NCBI GenBank assembly: GCA_903891395.1 | Contig: CAITEM010000149.1 | Coordinates: forward strand, 1 to 8,472 | DNA length: 8,472 nt | Source: an uncultured Hyphomicrobiales bacterium | Lineage (GTDB): Bacteria; Pseudomonadota; Alphaproteobacteria; Rhizobiales; Xanthobacteraceae | Reading direction: 5' to 3' | Shown here: positions 1-6,177 of the stretch, piece after piece | Position numbering within the stretch: position 1 is the stretch's first letter | Layout of the letters: each line of letters opens with the position of its first letter | Notes under the pieces: model-generated | What the model was told of the DNA's origin: nothing | The model's input: only the letters and a program-made list of their open reading frames with translations | Database searches by the model: none | Made by a program: the position numbers and the translations under genes

Positions 1-1
1 C

Positions 2-379
2 GCTTCCGGCGTACCGCAGCGCGCCGTCTACGTGCGCAACTACCGCCCGGCGGATACTGCGCTCGCCAGCATCAAGATCAACTACTCAAAGCTGACCGCA
101 ACCGCAGGCCCATGCGGCCTGTGGCCGTCCGACCTCGGACCGGCGCAGGATGCCGATTACATAGAAAACCGCCCGTATTGGAATCTCGGCTGCGCCAGCC
201 AACGCAATCTGGCCGCCATGGTCGATAACCCGGCCGATTTGGTCCAGCCGCGCGGCGAGAGCCCCGGCTACACCCCGCGCCGCACGGTTGCGATCGAAAA
301 ATACCGCGTCGGCGACAGCCCGTCCGGCACGTATCCCGCCGCTTACAACACCGGCAAAATCACCGATATCGGCAAATGA
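2..379 (+). CDS. cpaD: Pilus assembly protein CpaD, 3' end (5' partial)
   Basis: The reading frame is open from the left edge, so the true start lies upstream; 125 residues of the C-terminal part are visible. CpaD is a periplasmic, often lipidated, component of the Flp/Tad pilus machine that works with the CpaC secretin at the outer membrane. The call rests on family wording: CGLWPSDLG, then NRPYWNLGCASQRNLAAMV and NPADLVQPRGE, the most conserved block of alphaproteobacterial CpaD. Two cysteines (codons at 113-115 and 191-193) could form a disulfide in the periplasm; that is inference. The signal peptide and lipobox cannot be judged because they are off the window. The stop codon overlaps the cpaE start as ATGA, which implies translational coupling. 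A GTG at position 32 is only an internal codon of the longer frame, not the start. Confidence 0.93.
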   Translation, partial: ASGVPQRAVYVRNYRPADTALASIKINYSKLTATAGPCGLWPSDLGPAQDADYIENRPYWNLGCASQRNLAAMVDNPADLVQPRGESPGYTPRRTVAIEKYRVGDSPSGTYPAAYNTGKITDIGK

Positions 380-1662
380 TCAAACACGCACAGCAAGTCG
401 CCATCGCCGACCCCGAAACGATGGCGCCCCCCGGCGCCGAAGTCGCCGATGAGCATATCGCGCCGGCGCCCCGCGTCTCGGTGCAAGCCTTTTGCGAGTC
501 GGTTGAAACCGCCGCCGCCGTGCAGGCGGCCGGGGAAGACCGCCGCTTGGCCAAGGCACACGTCAAAATCCAGATGGGCGGCGCGACCGCCGCGGTCGAG
601 GCCTATCGCACCTCGCCGACGCCGAACGTGATCCTGCTCGAGTCCGAGCAGCGCGGCGACGACATCCTGCACAAGCTCGACCAACTCGCCGAGGTCTGCG
701 ACGCCGGCACCCGCGTCATCGTGATCGGCCGCGTCAACGACGTGACGCTGTATCGCGAACTGACCAAGCGCGGCGTCAGCGACTATCTCATCGGGCCGGT
801 CGGCACGATCGATGTCGTGCGGGCGATCTGCGGTCTGTTCACCTCGCCAGAGGCCAAAGCGGTCGGCCGTATCATCGCCGTCGTCGGCGCCAAGGGCGGC
901 GTTGGTGCTTCGACCATCGCGCACAACGTCGCCTGGGCCATCGCCCGCGATCTGTCGTTGGATTCGGTGGTGACCGATCTCGATCTTGCCTTCGGCACCG
1001 CAGGCCTCGATTACAATCAGGACCCGCCGCAGGGTATCGCCGACGCGGTGTTCTCGCCCGACCGTATCGACACCGCGTTCGTCGACCGGTTGCTGTCGAA
1101 ATGCACGGACCATCTCAGCCTGCTGGCGGCGCCGGCGACGCTCGATCGCGTCTACGATTTCGGTGCCGAGGCCTTCGACTCGATCCTGGATTCGTTGCGC
1201 AGCTCGATCCCCTGTGTCGTGCTCGACGTGCCGCATATCTGGTCGGGCTGGACCAAACGGTTGCTGATCAGCGCCGACGAAATTCTCGTCGTCGCGGGTC
1301 CCGATCTGGCCAACCTGCGCAACGCCAAGAACCTGGTCGATCTGCTGCGCACCGCGCGGCCGAACGACCACAAGCCCTATTACTGCCTCAACCAGGTCGG
1401 CGTGCCCAAGCGTCCCGAAATCACACCAGCCGATTTCGCCAAGGCGCTGGAGGACCAGCCGCTGGTGGTGATCCCATTCGAGCCGCAACTGTTCGGTACC
1501 GCCGCCAATAACGGCCAAATGATCGCCGAAGTATCGGCCAGCCATAAGAGCGCGGAGATGTTCCGGCAGTTGGCGCAGGTCCTCACCGGCCGCGCCGAAG
1601 CCAAGCGTGCCCGGGGCGGCTTGCTGACGCCGTTGCTCGCGATGATGAAGCGTAAAGGTTGA
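376..1662 (+). CDS. cpaE: Pilus assembly localisation ATPase CpaE/TadZ
   Basis: A 428-residue cytoplasmic MinD/ParA-like ATPase that in Caulobacter helps place the Tad pilus machine at the pole. Residues 1-35 are a variable tail. Residues about 35-155 look like a degenerate receiver domain, with VILLES where a receiver would usually carry its phosphoacceptor Asp. Residues about 165-405 are the ATPase domain: atypical Walker A GAKGGVGAST (171-180), Walker A' DLDLAFG (201-207) and hydrophobic strand PCVVLDVPH (279-287) at the Walker B position. The Walker A keeps the deviant-motif signature Lys173, but the usual P-loop Lys before Ser/Thr is Ala178. This change is familiar in alphaproteobacterial CpaE, so it is not a sign of decay. 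The C-terminus is basic (MMKRKG). The ATG overlaps the cpaD stop by 4 nt, so it is coupled to the operon. A long open frame antisense to this gene is treated as a shadow. Confidence 0.95.
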   Translation: MIKHAQQVAIADPETMAPPGAEVADEHIAPAPRVSVQAFCESVETAAAVQAAGEDRRLAKAHVKIQMGGATAAVEAYRTSPTPNVILLESEQRGDDILHKLDQLAEVCDAGTRVIVIGRVNDVTLYRELTKRGVSDYLIGPVGTIDVVRAICGLFTSPEAKAVGRIIAVVGAKGGVGASTIAHNVAWAIARDLSLDSVVTDLDLAFGTAGLDYNQDPPQGIADAVFSPDRIDTAFVDRLLSKCTDHLSLLAAPATLDRVYDFGAEAFDSILDSLRSSIPCVVLDVPHIWSGWTKRLLISADEILVVAGPDLANLRNAKNLVDLLRTARPNDHKPYYCLNQVGVPKRPEITPADFAKALEDQPLVVIPFEPQLFGTAANNGQMIAEVSASHKSAEMFRQLAQVLTGRAEAKRARGGLLTPLLAMMKRKG

Positions 1663-1663
1663 G

Positions 1664-1681
1664 TGCTTAGACGACTAGGCA
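1664..1681 (+). promoter_or_regulatory. Small hairpin between cpaE and cpaF
   Basis: TGCTTAG (1664-1670) and CTAGGCA (1675-1681) pair over 7 positions with one G-U wobble and a 4-nt loop. The hairpin starts 2 nt after the cpaE stop and ends just before the cpaF ribosome binding site. There is no T-tract, so it is not a classical terminator. It could shape mRNA stability or the relative yield of CpaE and CpaF. A stem this short may also be chance. Confidence 0.35.
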
Positions 1682-1682
1682 A

Positions 1683-1688
1683 GAGAGG
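1683..1688 (+). promoter_or_regulatory. Ribosome binding site of cpaF, supports GTG start
   Basis: GAGAGG lies 8 nt before the GTG at 1697. This decides the cpaF start: no ATG in the area gives a comparable Shine-Dalgarno match, and the resulting N-terminus MFGKRS is typical of CpaF. A weak 4-bp pairing of GAGA (1683-1686) with TCTC (1693-1696) could partly mask this site. Confidence 0.7.
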
Positions 1689-1696
1689 CGTATCTC

Positions 1697-3211
1697 GTGT
1701 TCGGTAAGCGTAGCGGAAATTCTGAAGCGCAGGTTACGGCGCCGCCCTTGGCGCCGTCTTCGGCCGAGCAGCCGAAGGCCGCGCCGCGATCCGCGGAACA
1801 AAGCCTGACGCCATTCCCGTCAGACGGCCTCGGCGCGCCACTGGTATCGGCGCCGTCGCCGACCCGCGCGCCCTCGCCCATCAACAATATCCCGACCTCA
1901 GTCGATAGCCGCCGCTCGGAAACCTACTACGAGGTCAAGGGTACGATTTTCGGTGCGCTGATCGAGGCAATCGACCTCGCGCAATTGGCGCGGCTCGACG
2001 CCGATTCCGCGCGCGAGGAAATCCGCGATATCGTCAACGAGATCATCGCGATCAAGAACATCGTGATGTCGATCTCCGAGCAGGAAGAACTGCTCGACGA
2101 CATTTGTAATGACGTTCTCGGCTTCGGCCCGTTGGAACCGCTGTTGTCGCGCGACGACATCGCCGACATCATGGTGAACGGCTCCGGCACGGTCTACATC
2201 GAAGTCAAAGGCAAAATTCAAAAGACCAGCATTCGGTTCCGCGACAACCAGCAGCTTCTCAACATCTGTCAGCGCATCGTCAGCCAGATCGGCCGTCGCG
2301 TCGACGAATCCTCGCCGATATGCGACGCGCGTTTGCCGGACGGCTCGCGCGTCAACGCCATCGTGCCGCCGCTGGCGATCGATGGCCCCGCACTCACCAT
2401 TCGTAAATTCAAGAAAGACAAGCTGACGCTAGATCAGTTGGTCAAGTTCGGTACCATCACGCCGCAGGGCGCGGAGATTTTGGAAATCATCGGCCGCGTG
2501 CGCGTCAACTCGCTGGTGTCCGGCGGCACCGGTTCCGGCAAAACCACGCTACTGAACTGTCTCACCCAGTTCATCGACGACGACGAACGCATCATCACCT
2601 GCGAAGACGCGGCCGAACTGCAATTGCAGCAGCCGCATGTGGTGCGCCTGGAAACTCGGCCGCCGAATCTCGAAGGCGAAGGCCAGGTCACCATGCGCGA
2701 CCTGGTGCGCAACTGCCTGCGTATGCGCCCGGAACGCATCATCGTCGGCGAAGTCCGCGGACCTGAAGCCTTCGATCTGCTGCAAGCCATGAACACCAGT
2801 CACGACGGTTCGATGGGCACGCTGCACGCCAACAACCCGCGCGAGGCGCTGTCGCGTCTCGAATCGATGATCACGATGGGCGGTTTCTCGCTGCCGTCGC
2901 GCACCATCCGCGAAATGATCTGCGCTTCCGTCGACGTCGTCATCCAGGCCGCGCGTCTGCGCGACGGTTCGCGCAAGATCACGCACATCACCGAGGTGAT
3001 GGGCATGGAAGGCGACGTCATCATCACCCAGGATCTGTTCATCTACGACATGACCGGCGAAGACGCCGACGGCAACATCCTCGGGACGCACCGTTCGACC
3101 GGCATCGGCCGCCCGCGTTTCTGGGATCGCGCGCGCTATTACGGCGAGGAGAAACGTCTGGCCAATGCGCTCGACGCCGCCGAAGCCGCCAACCAAGCCA
3201 TGCGAGGCTAG
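1697..3211 (+). CDS. cpaF: Tad pilus motor ATPase CpaF/TadA
   Basis: A 504-residue secretion ATPase of the GspE/VirB11 superfamily. It is a cytoplasmic hexamer that powers Flp pilus extension (and in Caulobacter also retraction) by acting on the TadB/TadC platform. Residues 1-65 are a Pro/Ala/Ser-rich, probably disordered tail. Residues about 75-250 form the N-terminal domain, with NDVLGFGPLEPLL (138-150), IMVNGSG (158-164) and DARLPDGSRVNAIVPP (210-225), all family hallmarks. The motor core has Walker A GGTGSGKTT (276-284, Lys282), Asp box ITCEDAAEL (300-308), Walker B region RIIVGEVRG (347-355, Glu352) and His box GSMGTLHANN (371-380, His377). Every catalytic element is present, so the enzyme should be active. 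The gene starts at a GTG with a good ribosome binding site and ends 2 nt before tadB. Confidence 0.97.
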   Translation: MFGKRSGNSEAQVTAPPLAPSSAEQPKAAPRSAEQSLTPFPSDGLGAPLVSAPSPTRAPSPINNIPTSVDSRRSETYYEVKGTIFGALIEAIDLAQLARLDADSAREEIRDIVNEIIAIKNIVMSISEQEELLDDICNDVLGFGPLEPLLSRDDIADIMVNGSGTVYIEVKGKIQKTSIRFRDNQQLLNICQRIVSQIGRRVDESSPICDARLPDGSRVNAIVPPLAIDGPALTIRKFKKDKLTLDQLVKFGTITPQGAEILEIIGRVRVNSLVSGGTGSGKTTLLNCLTQFIDDDERIITCEDAAELQLQQPHVVRLETRPPNLEGEGQVTMRDLVRNCLRMRPERIIVGEVRGPEAFDLLQAMNTSHDGSMGTLHANNPREALSRLESMITMGGFSLPSRTIREMICASVDVVIQAARLRDGSRKITHITEVMGMEGDVIITQDLFIYDMTGEDADGNILGTHRSTGIGRPRFWDRARYYGEEKRLANALDAAEAANQAMRG

Positions 3212-3213
3212 CC

Positions 3214-4182
3214 ATGGATACGATGGCCGTCTTTTTCCTGGCCGCCACCGCCGTCGGCGGCATCGTCTATGTTTTCCTCTATCCGATCTTGTCCGGCGAG
3301 AAGAAGGCCGAAGAACGGATGGCGAGCGTCGCCAAGGCCGACGTGGTCTCGCGGGTTTCGCGCGGGCCGCAGAAGTCGCGCCGCGACATGGTCGAGAACA
3401 CGCTCAAAGAACTGGACGAAAAACATAAAAAGAGCAGCCGCGTCCCGCTGAACGTCAAGATCACGCGGGCTGGTTTATCGTGGTCGAAGCGGCAGTATTT
3501 CATAATTTCTGCCGGCATCGGCGTCGGCATGTTTTTTCTCGGGCTGTTCATGGCCGGGGGACTGCTACCCGCCGTCGGCTTCGGTTTCGCCGGCGCCTTC
3601 GGCTTACCGTACTGGATGCTGTCGTTCCTCAAGAAGCGCCGCGAGAACAAGTTCCTCAGCGCCTTCCCCGACGCCGTCGACATCATCACCCGCGGCATCA
3701 AGGCCGGCCTGCCGCTGCTCGACTGCATGAAGATGATCACGGTCGAGGCGCCCGAGCCGCTGCGCTCCGAATTCCGCACCATCGTCGAAACTCAGGCCGT
3801 CGGCATTCCGCTCGGCGAAGCCTGCGGCAAACTCTACGAGAACATGCCCGTGCCGGAGGCGAACTTCTTCGGCATCGTCATCTCGATTCAGCAGAAAGCC
3901 GGCGGCAATTTGTCGGAAGCCCTCGGCAATCTGTCGCGCGTGCTGCGCGACCGCAAGAAGATGAAGGCCAAGATCCAGGCGATGTCGCAGGAAGCCAAGG
4001 CTTCGGCCTCGATCATCGGCGCGCTGCCGATCGCCGTGATGACGATGGTCTACATCACCAGCCCGGTCTACATCTCGCTGCTTTTCACCGAGCCGCTCGG
4101 CCACGTCATGCTGGCCTGCTCCGCCGCATGGATGTTCATGGGCGTGATGGTGATGAAAAAAATGATCAATTTCGACTTCTAG
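3214..4182 (+). CDS. tadB: Tad pilus inner-membrane platform protein TadB
   Basis: A 322-residue polytopic membrane protein of the GspF/T2SSF family (also called CpaG). With TadC it forms the inner-membrane platform on which CpaF acts to polymerise pilin. An N-terminal membrane helix at about 4-24 is followed by a basic, charged cytoplasmic stretch (about 28-92). Two helices follow at about 94-136, then the T2SSF cytoplasmic domain from about 150, opening with FPDAVDIITRGIKAGLPL (151-168), which is highly typical of TadB. Membrane helices at about 264-290 and 298-315 close the protein. The ATG lies 2 nt after the cpaF stop. GAGG at 3204-3207, inside the last cpaF codons, gives a Shine-Dalgarno with 6-nt spacing, so translation is probably coupled. 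Length and topology are normal for the family. Confidence 0.95.
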   Translation: MDTMAVFFLAATAVGGIVYVFLYPILSGEKKAEERMASVAKADVVSRVSRGPQKSRRDMVENTLKELDEKHKKSSRVPLNVKITRAGLSWSKRQYFIISAGIGVGMFFLGLFMAGGLLPAVGFGFAGAFGLPYWMLSFLKKRRENKFLSAFPDAVDIITRGIKAGLPLLDCMKMITVEAPEPLRSEFRTIVETQAVGIPLGEACGKLYENMPVPEANFFGIVISIQQKAGGNLSEALGNLSRVLRDRKKMKAKIQAMSQEAKASASIIGALPIAVMTMVYITSPVYISLLFTEPLGHVMLACSAAWMFMGVMVMKKMINFDF

Positions 4183-4229
4183 CCGCTGCCTTCGTGTAAC
4201 CGCGTGTACGCCGAACCAAAGATGATCCG

Positions 4230-5204
4230 ATGATCGACCTCATGGTCAGCATGTTGAACGTCCAGTCGATGACGATGCTGTTCGCAGCCATCGCCGCGAT
4301 GGCGACGATTCTGACGATCGCGATGCCCTACGCCTTCGGCGATTCGCTGAACGCGCGCATGAGGGCGGTGGCGGTCGAGCGCGAGAAAATCCGCGCCCGC
4401 GAACGCGAGCGCATGGCGCAGCAAAGCCAGAAGGTCAATCTGCGGCCGTCACCGAAGCAATCGATCAAGGCGATCGTCGATCGTTTCAACCTGACCAAAT
4501 GGGTCGGCCAGGAAGAGGCGCGCCTCAAGCTGGTGCAGGCCGGCTATCGCGGCCACGCGCCTTACGTCACCTATCTGTTCTTCCGCATGGTGACGCCGAT
4601 CGCCAGCTTTCTGGGGGCGGCGTTCTACCTGTTCGTGATGCTCGACATCAATCAGCCGCCGATGGTCAAGCTCGGCCTCTGCATCGCCGCCGCCTATATC
4701 GGCATGCATTTGCCGCTGCTGTTGCTCAAGAACAAGATCAAGAAGCGGCAATTGTCGATCAAGCGGGCGTTCCCCGACACGCTCGATCTGCTGTTGATCT
4801 GCGTTGAATCCGGCATGTCGATCGAAGCCGCGTTCAAGAAAGTCAGCGAGGAAGTCGGCAGCCAGTCGGTCGCGCTGGCGGAAGAACTGACGCTGACCAC
4901 GGCCGAACTGTCCTACTTGCAGGACCGCCGCATGGCCTATGAAAACCTGGCCAAGCGGACCGATCTGGACGGCGTGAAATCGGTTTGTATGGCCTTGCAG
5001 CAGGCCGAGCGCTACGGCACGCCGCTCGCCAGCATGCTGCGCGTCATGGCGCAGGAAAATCGCGACATGCGCATGTCGGAAGCCGAGAAGAAGGCCGCCG
5101 GCCTGCCGCCAAAGCTGACGGTGCCGATGATCGTGTTCTTCCTGCCGGTTTTGTTTGTCGTGATTCTCGGGCCGGCCTACATCAAGGTCATGGCGCTGAA
5201 CTAG
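4230..5204 (+). CDS. tadC: Tad pilus inner-membrane platform protein TadC
   Basis: A 324-residue GspF/T2SSF-family membrane protein (also called CpaH), partner of TadB in the platform. A membrane helix at about 12-33 is followed by an Arg/Glu-rich charged segment (about 42-70) that may be helical or coiled-coil. Helices follow at about 115-137 and 143-166. The T2SSF domain begins at about 175 with KRAFPDTLDLLLICVESGMS, the TadC counterpart of the TadB motif. A last helix lies at about 296-317 and includes PMIVFFLPVLFVVILGPA. The start is less certain than for the other genes: no strong Shine-Dalgarno precedes the ATG at 4230, and an in-frame ATG 4 codons later is an alternative. The gene lies 47 nt after tadB and ends 4 nt from the end of the convergent tadD. 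It is the last gene of the rightward Tad operon in this window. Confidence 0.94.
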   Translation: MIDLMVSMLNVQSMTMLFAAIAAMATILTIAMPYAFGDSLNARMRAVAVEREKIRARERERMAQQSQKVNLRPSPKQSIKAIVDRFNLTKWVGQEEARLKLVQAGYRGHAPYVTYLFFRMVTPIASFLGAAFYLFVMLDINQPPMVKLGLCIAAAYIGMHLPLLLLKNKIKKRQLSIKRAFPDTLDLLLICVESGMSIEAAFKKVSEEVGSQSVALAEELTLTTAELSYLQDRRMAYENLAKRTDLDGVKSVCMALQQAERYGTPLASMLRVMAQENRDMRMSEAEKKAAGLPPKLTVPMIVFFLPVLFVVILGPAYIKVMALN

Positions 5205-5208
5205 GCGA

Positions 5209-6042
5209 TCAACCGCCGGCGTCCGGCGGCGGCATATACGGCTTGCGCCCCGGCTTCTTCCACTCGTTCTGCTGCGCCAGCATCTGCCGCAGATAAGCGA
5301 CATTGTTGGACGCTTCGTCGGGCGGCAGATCGGCTCGCGCGATCGTCTCGGCTTCGGCAAAGCGGCCTTGCAGGCCGATCACCAGCGCCAGGTTCTGTCG
5401 CGCCTTGGGCGCCGCGTTGGGCTGGGCCACGGCGCGCCGCAGCGTCACCTCGGCCAGCTTCAAATTCTTCATCAGCGCGTAAGACAGGCCGAGGTTGGAC
5501 AGCACCGACGGCTCGTCCGGCACGATCTTGAGCGCGTTGGAATAGATCTTCTGCGCCTCGGCGTGGCGGCCCATCTGATCGAGCACCGCGCCCTGCGCAT
5601 TGAGAATGCGCCAGTCAGGATTGTCGGGCGTGTGCGCGCGGCCGAGCACGTCGAGCGCCTGGCCGAAATCGCCGGCCTCGGCCAGCGCGCGGCCATAGGC
5701 GCCGAGCACGGCCATGTCGTTCGGATTGCGCATCGAAGCCTGTTCGAGCACGGCAACCGCCTGGGCGCGCTGCTCTGTGGCGCGCAGCGCCTGGGCGTAA
5801 CGCATGCTGGCTTCGGGGTTGTTCGGGTCTTCCCGGTAGCGGGCGCCCCAGACGTCGAGGGACTTGCGCCACTCGGCATCGTTGCGCGGCGTGGCCGGGG
5901 CGCCGATGGAACCCGTGGTGTCATCGCCGGTGGTCTTGCAGCCTGCCATCGGCAGCGCCAGCACGGCCGCGACGGCGGCCGAGGCCAGCCAACGGGCAGC
6001 GCGGTGCGTCCTGTTTCCTTGGGGTATCCGGCGGATGGACAT
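5209..6042 (-). CDS. tadD: Tad lipoprotein TadD with tetratricopeptide repeats
   Basis: A 277-residue secreted TPR protein. TadD-type lipoproteins are thought to act like pilotins, supporting assembly of the Tad secretin at the outer membrane. The N-terminus has a basic n-region (RRIPQGNRTHRAAR), a hydrophobic run (about 18-31) and a lipobox PMAGC with the acylated residue at Cys35. Met at the -3 position is tolerated but less usual than Leu. Residue +2 is Lys, with no Asp retention signal, which fits outer-membrane sorting. About five 34-residue TPR units follow, starting near residues 75, 109, 143, 178 and 212. Each has the A-x-x-x-G...A pattern, for example GRALAEAGDFGQALDVL and GAVLDQMGRHAEAQKIY. 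The tail is Pro-rich. The ATG at 6042 has only a very close GGGGA (1 nt spacing), so translation may be leaderless-like. The gene is read opposite to cpaD-tadC and needs its own promoter. Assignment as TadD leans on the adjacent tad genes. Confidence 0.88.
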   Translation of the reverse strand: MSIRRIPQGNRTHRAARWLASAAVAAVLALPMAGCKTTGDDTTGSIGAPATPRNDAEWRKSLDVWGARYREDPNNPEASMRYAQALRATEQRAQAVAVLEQASMRNPNDMAVLGAYGRALAEAGDFGQALDVLGRAHTPDNPDWRILNAQGAVLDQMGRHAEAQKIYSNALKIVPDEPSVLSNLGLSYALMKNLKLAEVTLRRAVAQPNAAPKARQNLALVIGLQGRFAEAETIARADLPPDEASNNVAYLRQMLAQQNEWKKPGRKPYMPPPDAGG

Positions 6043-6052
6043 TCCCCGAGCA

Positions 6053-6081
6053 ATAAAACGTTAACCCTAACGAGTGGTTAA
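6053..6081 (-). promoter_or_regulatory. Candidate promoter of tadD
   Basis: Read on the minus strand, TTAACC (6081-6076) and TTTTAT (6058-6053) are separated by 17 nt, a plausible -35/-10 pair, although the -35 matches TTGACA poorly. A start site about 6-7 nt beyond the -10 would fall near 6046, only a few bases before the tadD ATG. The -35 is also one arm of a dyad with a CtrA-like match, so an activator may compensate for the weak -35. This is read by eye. Confidence 0.35.
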
Positions 6082-6082
6082 C
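6060..6082. promoter_or_regulatory. GTTAACC-N9-GGTTAAC dyad with CtrA-like match
   Basis: A perfect 7-bp inverted repeat, GTTAACC (6060-6066) and GGTTAAC (6076-6082), flanks a 9-nt spacer. Reading by eye, these are the only two TTAA tetranucleotides in the window. On the minus strand, TTAA (6081-6078), 7 nt, then TTAG (6070-6067) matches the CtrA recognition pattern TTAA-N7-TTAA with one mismatch. TTAACCAC is also close to the alternative half-site TTAACCAT. The arms are AT-rich with no T-tract, so this is more likely a protein operator than a terminator. It sits 18-40 nt upstream of tadD. Confidence 0.45.
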
Positions 6083-6086
6083 TCCT

Positions 6087-6137
6087 ATTCTGGCGGTCCC
6101 CCCGGCGGCCGCCGCAGTGACGGCCGCCCGCCAGAAT
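6087..6137. repeat. Bulged 17-bp inverted repeat in the tadD/aminopeptidase divergent region
   Basis: The outer arms ATTCTGGCGG (6087-6096) and CCGCCAGAAT (6128-6137) are perfect complements. The inner arms GCGGCCG (6105-6111) and CGGCCGC (6121-6127) continue the stem after an 8-nt one-sided bulge (6097-6104), leaving a 9-nt loop. No T-tract follows on either strand, so it is not a textbook terminator. It ends 4 nt before a TATAAA box and covers the likely -35 region of the rightward gene, which suggests an operator. If transcribed leftward it would instead be an RNA hairpin upstream of tadD. Confidence 0.6.
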
Positions 6138-6147
6138 CGCCTATAAA
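6117..6147 (+). promoter_or_regulatory. Candidate promoter of the leucyl aminopeptidase gene
   Basis: TATAAA (6142-6147) is a reasonable -10 element. GTGACG (6117-6122) is the best -35 candidate, but the 19-nt spacing is long. A start near 6154 would give a leader of about 24 nt containing the GGAG site at 6168-6171. The -35 lies in the loop and inner arm of the inverted repeat. Confidence 0.3.
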
Positions 6148-6167
6148 GGACCGGCCGAGAGCGCCGC

Positions 6168-6171
6168 GGAG
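6168..6171 (+). promoter_or_regulatory. Ribosome binding site of the aminopeptidase gene
   Basis: GGAG with 6-nt spacing to the ATG at 6178 supports that start codon. Confidence 0.6.
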
Positions 6172-6177
6172 TACGAA

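Noticed and set aside
886..915. CpaE as a decayed pseudogene because the P-loop Lys is missing
   Set aside because: The same substitution is usual in alphaproteobacterial CpaE, and the frame is full length with all other motifs present.
343..1545. 400-codon open frame on the minus strand antisense to cpaE
   Set aside because: The product is His/Arg/Asp/Gly-rich with no recognisable domain. This is the usual shadow of a GC-rich coding strand, and cpaE on the other strand is unmistakable.
2549..3196. 215-codon minus-strand open frame antisense to cpaF
   Set aside because: It lies wholly within the motor domain of cpaF and has an Arg/His/Asp-rich shadow-type product without domains.
4449..5360. 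303-codon minus-strand open frame antisense to tadC and running into tadD
   Set aside because: It overlaps two well-supported genes, has low-complexity Arg/Gln/His composition and no family match; it is a composition shadow.
5368..6081. 237-codon plus-strand open frame opposite tadD
   Set aside because: The minus-strand frame has a lipoprotein signal and regular TPR units. The plus-strand product is an Arg/His-rich shadow and runs through the control region.
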